A stretch of DNA of 64,000 bases, taken from Lonicera japonica (Eukaryota > Streptophyta > Magnoliopsida > Dipsacales > Caprifoliaceae). The notes beneath the pieces were generated by a model, which had not been told where the DNA came from, did not search any database, and saw nothing but the letters and a program-made list of their open reading frames with translations. Location of the stretch: contig CM038464.1 of assembly GCA_021464415.1 (NCBI GenBank), positions 53,619,328-53,683,327 on the forward strand. Direction: 5' to 3'. This document shows, piece after piece, positions 35,368 through 47,359 of this stretch. Numbering within the stretch: the stretch's first letter is position 1; each line of letters opens with the position of its first letter. Made by a program: the position numbers and the translations under genes.

Positions 35368-35729
35368 GGTATCAGTGATACCAATTTTTTAAGGAAAAAC
35401 GGCATCACCGATACCAATTTCAGCTATGAAAACGGCATTATCGATGGCACTTTTTAAAATACAAATTTGTAAAACTTTTAAAAATGGCATCAGTGATTCT
35501 AATTTCAACACAGAAAAATGTATCAACAATACCAATTTTAACATTTATATATTTCTAATTTTTTGAAAACGGCATCAATGATGCCACTTTTAGTCATAAA
35601 AAATGGATAAAATCATGCTAATTTCATGTTTAAAAAGGGCATTACTGATACCAATTTTAAAAACGGATATATATATTTTTTTAACGGGATGGTTAGATGC
35701 AAATCAGAAGACTCGGCGTTAACGATGCC
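35368..35729. repeat. Spaced 15-bp palindromes in the left MULE TIR
   Basis: GGTATCAGTGATACC (35368-35382) is a perfect 15-bp palindrome. Degenerate copies follow every 30-75 bp: GGCATCACCGATACC, GGCATTATCGATGGC, GGCATCAGTGATTC, GTATCAACAATACC, GGCATCAATGATGCC, GGCATTACTGATACC and GGCGTTAACGATGCC. Most are mirrored in the right TIR (41140-41365), which also has GGTATCACTGATACC. Confidence 0.8.
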
Positions 35730-37386
35730 AATTTTACCTTCATATATCACTCATCTATTATCAAAATCAAATAAATTCTAGATCTAAATCGCTATCCATC
35801 TATCCAATACTCTGCTGACGACCATGACACTCCGATCTTCTCATCGCCAACAGCACGGCTCTCATCTCTCCGCCTTGCCGACGACCACCACCACCCTTCC
35901 CCTCTTCTCACAGCCGAGGCTCTCCTTTTCAGCCGATTACCCTCCGCCACACCGCCTTCTCTGACATCAATCTCTCCCTCACGGTAGCTCAGCAACGTAG
36001 ACCCTCACCGAAGCTCCACACCACCGAGCTCGCCACCTGCACCACTCACGCTTTGCGCCACAATTTGGTAAGCCCTAATTTTTAAGTTTTTCTTAGTGTA
36101 GCTGAGGTTGATTTTAGGTTTTTTCATAGTTTGGTGTTTGACATTGATAAGAACTGAGCTTGGTTTTAGGTTTATCTTAGTTTGGATTGACATTGAAGTA
36201 TTTAGGAGTACGTGACGTATTTTCAGTCTGTAAGGTGTGATAGCCTAATACATCTATATATAAGTAGTTTGTTCTGCAGTGTGTTTGTGTGCTGGTGTCT
36301 GTGTTGCTTCATGTAAATTATATTGTGCTATCATTTACCTGTTTGCTTGATTTGGGTAATAATTTCTTAGTCTTGACGTTACTCCATGTATACATTCCCA
36401 TGTTTTTATTTGGATTAGTTTGTTTGATTGTCATGAGGCATTGTTTTCCTTTATTTGTATGAAAGATGTATAATTCCATTTACATCAGGCATTTTTGGAG
36501 CATTATGATTCAAACATTGTTTTACTTTTTTTTTTTTGGTTAAAATATGTATTGGTAGAAGTTAAATTTACATTTTCATTTTGTTTTTATCCTTGCTGGT
36601 TCAACGTCAAAAGGTCTATATGTGGTACGCCATTGATAAGATCATAGGATCATTATATTGTTTTTGAATTAATTATTGAGTAATTACTTCAATGTTTGAA
36701 TTTTTTCAAATAAGGGTTAACCTATCCAGTGTGTTAATTATTTGGCGTGATTGTAGGTAATTTCGAATTTGTGTTTGTTGTAGCTTAAAGGCATCATTGG
36801 TAAACTTTGTATATTTTGGGTGTTTTCATATTTCATTAAAACAATATATATATATGTCATTTAAGAAGACAAATATCAATTGAACTTATTAAGCCCGAAT
36901 TTTCTGTCTTCGTATTTTTGGCAATTTACGTGGTACCAATATATATATATATATATTGTGCTATGTTATACTTCTCTTTTTTTTATCTTTTAATGAATAC
37001 CATAGGGTTAGATTAGGTTACGTTAGTTTCTTTGTATTAATACCATCCATCAACATATCATTTTTATCTTAGAGATACTTCCTGCTCATTGTAACTTCTT
37101 TATTTATGGACTTATCTTTCTTTTTACCCGAAAAAGGCATAAGTGTCATTATGTGGAATGTTTATAAAATTCCTTGTTCGCATGCGTTTGCTAGGTACTC
37201 AACTGTAAGGTTGATATTATGCAAGGTGTAGATGATATCCTTAAGATTGATGCATATCAGAAGACGTGGAGCGCGTGATTGTGTGTGTATATTTGCAGGT
37301 ATATAATTAAATTCATACGTGTGTGTGTATATTTACGATACTAATTATTTTTTTTTAACACTTTGGTACGCGAGATATGGGCTTAG

Positions 37387-39352
37387 GAGAGATTTACGCG
37401 TGTTAGACCGGAGCGCGTGATTGCTCCTGTGATACAGGGAGATGGGGATTTTGAATCAGTTCGAGTGTCATATGGGACTAGGTATGACAAAATTAATACT
37501 ATGTAATTTATGTTATTTAATTAACTAAAACTTAATATTATTACACCTAGTGTTAAGTTGAATAAAAGTTAATATTATTACATTTACTAATAATTGTATG
37601 AATGTGTAATGACTTTGAAATAGGTGGAAGGAAAGGTTTTCATTGAAATCCACACCTACTAATTGTCTTTCATTCTATCGGGACCAATTGGAAGCTATGC
37701 GAGAGGATCAGGTTTAAATTCCCAAAACCTATATGTAAAAAATTTATTGTGCCTTGTATATTCAATGTTTATTTTTTGATACCACCTAATAATTAACAAT
37801 TCCATTGTATCTTATTATTTATTATTTGCTTTTCAGATAATATGGGAGCCTTACTCAGCTGAGGTGATCGCTACATTACCCGATTATTGACTCAATGGGA
37901 AGGAGATTTGGTGTTCCGTTTCACCACTCATATGCTATGCGATTGTAGAATGGCACTTACTAGATCATGTCATGCGGCAGTTCGGATTGATGCAGGGGAT
38001 ACCGCCTTCTTTTAACGCAAGCGTTGAGCATAAGACTGATGAACGCAGTCGTGTGGGCTACAATTGGGTAGAAGTATACGCTGATTTCATCTCACGATGG
38101 AATAAGCCCCAGGAGACCATAGCAGTGGCAAACCTGCTTATCTCCCATGTTATTTATGAGAGCCCGTACTTTGTGTGGTACCGAAGAATTACTTGTCGAT
38201 ACATAGTTCCACCATCAGTTGTCGTACCACATGTTGGAGCATTACCCGTGGCTAGCCTTTTACATATAGTGGTATTTTATTAATACTTTTATAATATTTT
38301 GTCTTGTTTAATTCTAAATTGCTGGTATAATTTGACGAGACTTTCATAATTAATAAATGCAGGGCGATTCCTTAGCCAAGATAAATGCACTAGCGCAACA
38401 GTTAGTTGAGGACCTGCACCATTCACATCCTGCTTCAGTCCAAATTTTAACATTGTCAGAAACAACACTGCAGTCAATTTAACAAGACCATCGATTTCGC
38501 ATCGACCCGATGGAGGTCCAACCCCCTCCTCCAATAGCTATACCACGTCCCCCCGCACGTGGAGTGGTTCGTAGGCGTAACACACCAAAAGCACCCCTCC
38601 CCACCACCTCTTCAGCACCTACCACCACCGCTGCACCTATCTCTACCACAGCACCAATCCCCACCACCTCTCCACCACTTACTACATCCACAGCACCACT
38701 CTCGACTACCGCTACATCACTTAGTACGTCCATAGTACCAATTCCCACCACCTCTCCACTTATCTCCATCACGCCACCACCTAGTATCTCCACATCACCA
38801 CTCCCCACCAGTTTTCCATCACGTACCACCCCATCACCCTTTATGTCAGCCCCTACACCACCTACTACATCCATAGCACCACTCCCCACTAGTTCTCCAC
38901 CATGTAGTCCTACCATTGCACTTATCTCCACCACTCCACCACCCGTCCACCATGCATATTTATCTGTTTCTACTTTGACATTATCTTCACCACAGTTGGA
39001 GAATAGCAACCAGTATCTACCGTCATTTAAATCGCCTTATATGCCTACTCAGATTGGGTCATTAGCAGTTACACCATTACCAACATTTTCGTCTTTCCCC
39101 ACTATAGAGGTGTTAACACAATTGCCCAGTATTGAGGATGTAAATGCTACTACAGTTGCTATTGGTAGAGATGTTGGGAGGGGGAGAGGTAAGGGGAGAG
39201 GGATAGGTGCAGGTGCAGGTGCAGGTGCAAGTGTAGGTAGAGGGATGTGGAGTTGTAGATGCACATGTAGGTGCAGATCACGAGGGGAACGACAGGCCTA
39301 AAAGAACAAGGAAACACCCTACTTGTGGTACATAATATGTTTATGGGGTTTT
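37387..39352 (+). pseudogene. Plant mobile domain (PMD/MAIN-like) gene carried by the MULE
   Basis: Four exons can be joined in phase: about 37387-37481 (RPERVIAPVIQGDGDFESVR), 37624-37711 (RWKERFSLKSTPTNC), 37837-38271 and 38363 to the end. Introns are GT-AG. The third exon carries the PMD core: WEPYSAEVIATLP, MRQFGLMQGIP and YFVWYRRITCRYI, as in transposon-borne relatives of MAIN/MAIL1 and of proteins named PP7 long-form homologs. The last exon encodes a long Pro/Thr/Ser-rich tail, a Gly-Arg stretch (GRGRGKGRG) and, after an apparent frameshift near 39240, a basic end RPKRTRKHPTCGT. Lesions seen: TGA at 37888-37890, TAA at 38480-38482, the late frameshift, and a stop (37384-37386) just before the first exon, so the true 5' end is unknown. 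Domestic MAIN-type proteins act in gene expression and transposon silencing; the role of the transposon forms is unclear. Confidence 0.8.
38510..39301 (+). other. Pro/Thr/Ser-rich tail segment of the PMD gene
   Basis: The longest uninterrupted frame in the MULE, 263 codons, made of imperfect repeats such as TTSPPLTTSTAPLSTT, with no folded domain visible. It is in frame with the PMD exon at 38363 but separated from it by the TAA at 38480-38482, so it is the tail of that gene and not an independent one. The minus-strand frames opposite it are shadows. Confidence 0.7.
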
Positions 39353-40169
39353 GCTATTTTAGATGGACTTATTTTTTGGAGTAAATGTTTAGACATATAG
39401 TATTTGATATTTTTTGGGTTATGTATGTATGTTTGAGGTTGTTTTAAATATTTGTAAAACACGTTAAAAATTATCGGATTGGTCTAAAAACAAACGGAAC
39501 TCTGCTGAAATTTTGTTGGAATGACTTGGCCAAAATATTAAGTTCTTATTGGAATGACAGGGCTTGGATAGATGTTTTATTATATGTGTATCAATGTTCT
39601 ATTTATGTTTCAATTACGTGTGTTTTGTTATGTTTTGAATGCTGGGACATAATGTTTTGAATCATATGATTTGACAAGTCTCGAGGATTTCTCATAATAA
39701 ATTAAACTGAGAATTACTATTTTCAATTACTTGTCAAGCTTTAAAAAGGTGACGTTCTTCATTGTCTAGTCACCTCAAAAAACTGTAGAAACCCATGCGT
39801 GACAAGTACACTTTTACAAAATTGTCAGCAGTTTAGCTTTAACAGTATTTATGACTAAAAACTTTAGTCATAAATCAACAAACACATCAATGTGTGATTT
39901 TACAACACGTGAAAATATTAGTGACAAGTCAAATCACTCATAATAGCTGTAACCCTAAGTCTTACCCTATTTATACAATTGTAGCAATGATTAAAAATAT
40001 CAGTGATAGGTCAAATCACAATTGCTTTGTAGTGTGTTGTAATATCATCGAACTGTAGCAATGCACGTATATATAAACCTTATATAAGCACAACCTGTAA
40101 CTTGTTAAATTAACTTACATATTTTTGCTATCAATCATAACAACAATAGCATTTTCGAGCTCAAATATC

Positions 40170-40710
40170 AACCCTGATGGATTTTCATACTGTGATGAAA
40201 TTAACCTGAGTCTGCTTGGAAACAAGTGACCCGTGATGGTACCTGGTGTGACCGGGATAACCTTCAAACATGGGAGCAAATAGCTGCAATTTTTAATGAA
40301 GAACCTAAGAAAGAGAGATATTTATGGAAGAACAGGGTTGTAACACCTGAAGAACTTGCTCAATTATGGGAAAATGTTGAACCAGCCATTGCAAAATAGA
40401 ACCGCTTTTACAATGAAAAAGAAAGGCCTACTCCGCATCCAAAATTTTTGATTGATTATCCTGAAAGTAGGGCTCACTATCTCACAAAATTCCACAGCGA
40501 AGTTGAGAAGGAAATGGTAAAAGTTTTGCTTTTTTAGATTACATATTTTATTAATATATAGTTGACATTTATTTGTAATACTTTAACGCTTAATGACTTA
40601 AATTTTCTTTCCTGCAGGAAGAACACGCTGATCTCATATACTTGGTGGAAGAAGGCATAAATTTTTCCTACAAGATGTATTGGCGTTTCGTTAAGAGCAT
40701 TATCAATTGA
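40170..40710 (+). pseudogene. Unrecognised two-exon gene remnant in the MULE
   Basis: A second coding region between the PMD gene and the right TIR. Exon 1 (open in one frame from 40205 to 40516 apart from a TAG at 40397-40399) reads WKQVTRDGTWCDRDNLQTWE near its start, then EERYLWKN-like charged helix, ELAQLWENVEPAIAK, then HPKFLIDYPESRAHYLTKF. It splices at 40516 (GTAAAA donor) to exon 2 at 40618 (CCTGCAG acceptor, phase 0), which encodes EEHADLIYLVEEGINFSYKM and a stop at 40710. An upstream open stretch in another frame (DGFSYCDEINLS) may be its beginning, displaced by a frameshift. It is rich in Trp, Glu and aromatic residues. I do not recognise the family. It may be a MULE-specific accessory protein or a captured host gene. 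Confidence 0.5.
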
Positions 40711-41800
40711 TATTTTCTATCAACTATGTAATGTGTTTATAGTTTGTAATGTTAAGTTGATGTCTATTTATGTTTGTTGATGTCTATTTATGTTTTATTA
40801 ATTTTCATGTGTAATGTTTTTAGCTTATGAAACTTGCAACCACGAACACTTATATGAAAGTATTTGTATCTAACTATGTATTATGCTTTTAATTAATGAA
40901 AAAATGTCCTATTATGTCTAAATAATTAAATTAATAGTATCAGGGAATAGAATAATACAATCACACTTTAATAATAATCAAACAAATACTGTAGGACAAG
41001 TCCCAAAATTAAAATACAAAAGAAAACAATAATTCTGGAAAAATAATTTTTTCTATGAAATAAATAAGAAAACAAATGATATGGAAAAAAAATTATAAGA
41101 ACAAAAATTGAAATAACTTTATCCATTTTTATGGCTAAAACTGGCATCACTGATCTCGTTTTCAAAAATTAGAAATATATAAATGTTAAAATTGGCATTG
41201 TTGATACCTTTTTCTATGTTGAAATTGGAATCATTGATACCGTTTTTTAAAGTTTTACAAATTTGTATTTTAAAAAGTGCCATCGATGATGCCGTTTTAA
41301 TAGCTGAAATTGGTATTGTTTATGTCGGTTTTACTTATAAAATTGGTATCACTGATACCACTTTTAAAAACACACTATATTAAGAACAAAGATGGAGAGG
41401 GTATTATTTTGAGAACAAAGATTTTTGAACACATTATTATATTGGGAAAAAAGTCCTCGATCTTTATTAACAAGGTGGTGAGTTTTGGTAGGTCAAGATC
41501 CATCTATCACTTTTCAATCTAACAAGTTTTAGTAGGTCAAGATCCTACTATCACTTTTCAATCAAACAAGTTTTGATAGGTCAAGGTCATTCTATCACTT
41601 ATCAACCTTGTTAGATTGAAAATTGAAAAGCTCTTTTTTTCGGATCTTTTCGCTCCAATTTAGTAACGCTAATTACACATACTAAAATACTTGGTAATAT
41701 TCCATTCTATTTACTCAGTGCAATATTATTGAGAATGTGTACATTTGCTCGGTACATTTGAGTCAAGTTATTATTTGATATAAAAAAATGCATTAATTTA

Positions 41801-42307
41801 GGCCTCGTTTGATTCAAGTATTAGGGTAAGTAGGATTAATAATACCAGTATTAATAGTAGTGGACTATTAATCATGATAATAATTTAATACCAATACCTT
41901 GTTTGATTCATGTAGTATTGATACTGGAATATCCCATATTAATGTTAATGTCATGTTTGGTTCAGTAACTCGTACACGGGATTATATTTTGGAATAATAA
42001 TAATAATTAATAATAATAATAATAATGATAATAATAATAATTATTAGTAATAATGATGATGATAATAATAATAATAATAATAATGATGATAATAATAATT
42101 AATAATAATAATAATAATAATGATAATAATAATTAATAATAATAATAATAATAATGATAATAATTATCATTATTAATAATAATTATCATTATTATTAATT
42201 ATTATTATTATTATCATTATCATTATTATTAGTATTATCATTATTATTAATTATTATTATTATTATCATTATCATTATTATTAGTATTATCATTATTATT
42301 ATTATTA

Positions 42308-42367
<60 letters not shown>

Positions 42368-42383
42368 GTAATAGTAGTAGTAA

Positions 42384-42417
<34 letters not shown>

Positions 42418-42450
42418 GGTGGTGGCATTTTTGAAAATATGTTAATATAT
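41801..42450. mobile_element. MITE (57140 family) interrupted by a microsatellite
   Basis: 41801-42000 starts GGCCTCGTTTGATTCAAGTA and matches, in inverse orientation, the right 200 bp of the MITE at 57140-57650 (TTAATAATACCAGTATTAAT and ATGTTTGGTTC words). After the trinucleotide array, GGCATTTTTGAAAATAT at about 42424-42440 matches that MITE's centre. The far terminus is missing. TTA precedes the left end. Confidence 0.65.
41996..42424. repeat. Self-complementary AAT/ATT microsatellite with TAG and GGT tails
   Basis: About 170 bp of (AAT)n-type units interspersed with GATAAT and TTAATAAT switches abruptly near 42163 to about 200 bp of (ATT)n-type units with mirrored interruptions. It ends in (TAG)n and (GGT)n runs. 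The two halves are inverted complements, giving a large potential cruciform. It has expanded within a MITE. Confidence 0.9.
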
Positions 42451-45400
42451 ATAATAAAGGGACACGTTAAGTATATTATAGTACAAAAAAGATGAACTTT
42501 TATAAAAATATATTATTTGTTAATTACATGTTGTGATTTTTTTTTAAAAAGATCATTAATACATGTTCTTATTATTGAATTAACTACAATACTACATGAT
42601 ACTAATTTTTTTTTATCATATACATAATAGTAAGATAATTTATCATTTTATTTAATATATTTTATTATTGTAAATGTACAAATAAAATAAAAAAAATATT
42701 TTATACATATTTGCTTCTTATTTATCGAAAACTTTAACTTTAATTTGAATATAAATTAATCTTATATTATTATTAATATTCTATTATTATGTTAAATCTA
42801 TTTAAAAAAAATATGATAAAACTGAATAAAATTGAACCAAAAAATTTAATTCAAATTTAAATTTAAAAAATAAAAAAATTAAAATTTTATATTTAATTTA
42901 AATTTAAAATATCTTATTTTTTATCCCGATGAAAACACTATCCCATTTTATTTGCAATCGATAATTGGTACCCAATGATGTGACTTTTACTATTATACTC
43001 CTTCACATCAAAATATTGACCCCAGGGGCCCCTCGACTGGTCAAAAACTATGAGCTGAGCTATCTTTTCAATTTTTCTTTTTTTCTTTTTGCCACACCAA
43101 CAATCCTACAATATTGTTTGTCCTTCTGTGCAAATGTCACAATCCTATTAATCTTTTACTTACTATACTAGCTCAGCTTCAGCTTTACTGCTTTAGTGGG
43201 TGAAAATTAAGATTGTAAATTTATTTATTTGTTTTATATCGGAAACCGAAACATTTATATTAGTTGGCTTCAATAAAACCCCTCAAATTTTTACTTTCAT
43301 TTTTTCTTTATTTTCTCACCTCCGTCAGTCTTGACGGCGGGAGTTGAAATTACTTACCATTAGAGTGATATCCTTCTCTTTCCTGTTGACTTAGTTGATT
43401 TGTGTAAGTTTAATTTGTACCTGGTCTTAATGAATATTAGTAATTGTTTGTTATATTAAAATACGACTCTAATTATTCTGTAATATTTTTTGAATATATA
43501 AATATATTATAAGACAACACAACACAATTCAATTGTACTCGTTAAAGAGATAAAATAAAAAATAAAAATAAAAAATTGCACTATAGTAAGACAAGTGAAG
43601 AGTTAAAATTATCAAAAAAAGTAGAGATGATGTCTACAAATTCTAAAACAGATACAAAACCTTTTTTGATTTTAAAAAAATTTAGTTCTATTCAAAAAAT
43701 TTAGGGGTCTAACAAGTCACCTTAACTTGTTAAGGGTAAATGTCAAAGGGGTGGATTCGATAACTGGCCAATTTCATGTCGTGTTATTTTATTCGTGTAA
43801 TTCTGTCGAGTTCAATTCAAAAAATGATAACAAACACAAATTATGCATGTAAAGTTAAAAAACAAAATGACAATGTTTTTTTTAAGACATGACAAGTAGG
43901 TACTAGTTGAAGAAGATAACCAAATAATTACAACAGTTGCAACGATGAATTAGCATGACGAATTTAAATCGCTCGTTCGATTTATGACTTAAGACTCGTG
44001 AATAAATGTATATCAATTATGATAAATAGAAGAATTATTTCTACTACCATGTTGTGTTATATGTTTTATTTTTAATTTAAGTTCTAAAATATTGTGGACT
44101 AGACTTGTCCGAATTAACAACTAAGACCAGACTTGACCGAATTAACAATTAAGACCTGACTAAACCATATCAGTTTAAAGGTTTAAACGGTACGGTTTTG
44201 GTTGGTCCAACCGGTTTGGACTTTTTAATGGGCCCATTTTATTTCAGTTCAGTCGTTTCATTAAGTCTGGTTTATTTTTTACACAACCTTAGGTAAAATA
44301 AGTGGATTATATTTATATATATTATAAGTTTATGCAACGGTCAACATTTGTGAGTTAAATATATTTTATTGTAATTTGGTGTATAATAAAATGTAAGTTT
44401 GCAAGTTCCTTGCCTTATTTCTATTAAATTGGCATTTGGTGTACAAACACATGTTAGATTGGGATAAGTGTTTCGACACCAAAAACCAATCTATTTCACT
44501 TCCGGGACTCTCATTCTTTACACTTTCTCTCCTACCTTTTTACCTTTCTTACATTTATTTATTTTGTCTCACCTTTTATTATATGACTATTCCAGTACCT
44601 AAGTAAATAGGATAAATATACCATACAACTAAGCTTTCGATTGTAAATGCTCCAAGCCTCTAACCAATGCTATACAATATGGATGGAAAGTTATATAGGG
44701 CACTTCTATCACCACTTACACATTTAAAGAATGGAACACTATATTCGAATATAAACATTAAAATATACTTATTCTATTTGATCATAAAGAAATGTCAATT
44801 AAACTAGAATTAAGAACTATTGGAGATAACAACAAAATGTAGTCTCTTTTACAAGTTATGCAAAAGATCGAGTGTTTAGTATAAAAATATTAGGTATTAC
44901 CCGTGCCAAACGGCACAACAACATATAAAATATTAACAATTAAAAAATAGTGATACTAGGGAAAAAAATAGTATTTAAATATCGTGCAACCCAAAAAATT
45001 TATTAAGAAAACTTTATAGGAGACAAATTACACTACAATTGGCCAGACTTATTTTGCACTCTCATAAATGAGTTATCACAGATAAAGATGACAACCAATT
45101 TAATCGTAAGTTGGGGGAGGTAGATGGTTTGTATTCGAGATGCCAAAAAATATATTTGACTTGACAAAATTGAGGTGTTTTCAATTGAATATGGCCGCGT
45201 TTATTATATTCACCAATATATAAAAAAAATATTTAAAAAAATTAATGTATCGTATTATTATTACAATGACATTATATATTTCTAAAATTTTAATTATAAA
45301 CATATGGCACTATTGGTTTACAAAAGTAATGTGCGAATTATTTATGTTTGTAAAATTTTAAATAAAACTATATATATATATTGTTTTTTATTTTGAAACT

Positions 45401-45570
45401 AAAGGTAGAATTAGGTTGCAATTGGATTTAAAATAGATAAATTGTGTAAAATTATCTGAACGTAAGTTTTTGGTGTGAAAAACTAGAAATGGTAGTTTCG
45501 ACTACACAATCAAATGATTGGTTTAAATGATTGAAACAATAAATGAAATGAGCTAAATGAATCAAAGATA
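42451..45570. other. Intergenic AT-rich DNA, no gene
   Basis: No supported coding region, RNA gene or bounded element. Several homopolymer and AAATTTAAATTT-type stretches occur. Coding potential of the frame at 42965-43171 is not supported by composition or domains. Confidence 0.4.
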
Positions 45571-45574
45571 TATA

Positions 45575-46330
45575 GAGGAGGTTCGCTTTATGTGAAGATA
45601 TGTGTTAGTCCTCCTCTTGATGAATAGAGTTAGGAGCTCGGGTTGCTTTGTATTATAATAACTAAATTGATATTACAAGCTTACATAATCTCTCTATCTA
45701 CTATATCATCACAAGGTTATAACATGGGTATTTTTAAGCCACGTGAGTTCTAGACTTTCAAAGCTAGGAGCTCTGCCGTGGGCTTTTTTAGCTCTACCTT
45801 TCTTAGTTGTTAACTGTTTTTTGCTTAATTGTTGAATTACATGGTTGTTCTCGGTTACTTAGTTGTTGGGGGAAGTAAATGCTTCCCATATATAATTATA
45901 GAGAAGAAACGTGTGGGAGAGTTTTTTGAGCAGGTCTAAGGCCATCCCTGATCTTCACCAACTCTGACCTTACTTCTCCATATCTTTCGGTACATTAAAT
46001 GCAGTTGGTATGTATTTAATGGAGTTGAGGGAGGTTCTAAGGCGTTGGCAGAGTTGGTAACAGTCGTCCATACTGTCTACACCTTCTCTGATACAGTGGT
46101 TGGCCAAAGATTTCCAGAATTCGTTGGAAGAGCTCTGATGGTTCAGCTCTGAAAGTCTTTTGATCTGAATATTTGTCTCGGCCTTACCCTAACACTCCAC
46201 GAGCTCGGTGTCCATGTGGCGCTGGGCTTCAGACCTCTCTGGTTTTCTATCGCACGTCGACATGAACTGCCATGTACCCCCTTGTGATTGGCCTGGAGGT
46301 CAAATGGAAATTTTACCCCATTATAAGTTA
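45575..46330 (+). repeat. Left arm of a large inverted repeat (LTR-like)
   Basis: This segment and the complement of 48985-49800 share, in the same order, ATATATAGAGG-like sequence, GTTAGTCCTCCTCT, GTTAGGAGCTCGG-like, TTGCTTTGTATTATAAT-like, GAAGTAAATGCTTCC, CTGACCTTACTTCTCCAT and ACATTAAATGCAGTTGG-like words. Similarity is patchy, so the copies are old. Composition and length suggest LTRs of one retroelement family in opposite orientations. No open frame of significance. Confidence 0.55.
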
Positions 46331-47359
46331 TATGGAAAAACATATGTTTAAAGAGGGAAAAAGTGGGTTACAATAGATTTTCTTTATTTTTTTCTTTTAC
46401 ACATAACTTTATAGTCATATGAATTTTATTTTATATGTATCGATAGGTAAATTTAAAATATGCAACTTTTAACAATTTATAATTTTGGTATTTAAAGTTA
46501 ATGTATTTTATATTTTTTAAGAAAAAGTTATTGAAAGAGAAAAGCGAGAGATGAAATAAGACAAATAACATAATTTTATAGTCATAGTAAATCTTATTTA
46601 TTATATGTATCGATAATTTGATTTCAAATATACGAATTTTAATAATTTATAGTTTTTGTATATAAAGTTAATGTATTTTAAAAAGAAGTTAATGAGAGAG
46701 AAAATGGATAGGGATAGTAGATTGGTGAATTAAGAGAAAGAAAAAAATTGTTAACTTATTTGATTTAATATTTTAAAAGCATATCTAATGACCTAAAATT
46801 TAACTTTTTTTTAACTAAATATGAGCAACTAATTTGATAAATTAATGATGTGATATTTCTTTTTCTTATAATATAAATGTAAATTGGGATAAATTAATGA
46901 TGTGATATCTTAGACCTTTCTTCATCGTTTCTCAAAAACCTCTCTATACCAACCCAACCTTCGATGATCAAAAGAATGATTAAGTTACAAGAGTTTCCAC
47001 ATCCTATGGATTTCCATTCCAAATTTCTACATGGTTGAAACCATTTTTGCAATAATTCTTATGATAGATTTTGTAATCGTTTTCTATCTTCGTTTGTCGA
47101 ATATTGTGTGTTCACATCTTCTTGCTTTTTCTCATCCAACCGTTATTTACCATTGAATTAATCGTGATTTATTGTTAATTCACAACAAGTAAACCATAAT
47201 CTCCACCTCTTATACTGAATCACACTAAGAGTTGCTCCAAAAGTGTTCCAATCTCCTTTGGCAGAACCCAGACTTCTTCATTTATCTCCCCTTTAAAAAA
47301 AAGAAGACGTTAACCCCACAAATGCAAGCCACTCAGGAATGAATCCCAATCATTGTTAT

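Larger units (their letters stand above)
35275..41455 (+). mobile_element. MULE with ~340-bp TIRs, 10-bp TSD, PMD cargo
   Basis: A 6,181-bp Mutator-like element. Left end GAATTTTTTCCC and the complement of the right end, GACTTTTTTCCC, start TIRs of about 340 bp (35275-35613 and 41114-41455) that align almost throughout. The perfect 10-bp direct repeat CTCGATCTTT flanks it at 35265-35274 and 41456-41465. The interior holds a plant-mobile-domain gene remnant (37387-39352) and a second unrecognised two-exon remnant (40170-40710), both on the plus strand. I see no MURA-type transposase, zinc-knuckle or ULP1-like coding region, so it is probably non-autonomous or has lost its transposase. 35640-37380 and 39360-40140 hold no coding region I can support. 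Confidence 0.88.

Noticed and set aside
38289..39264. Minus-strand frames (81, 176 and 71 codons) opposite the PMD tail
   Set aside because: They mirror the repetitive Pro/Thr-rich coding strand and have no domain or splice support.
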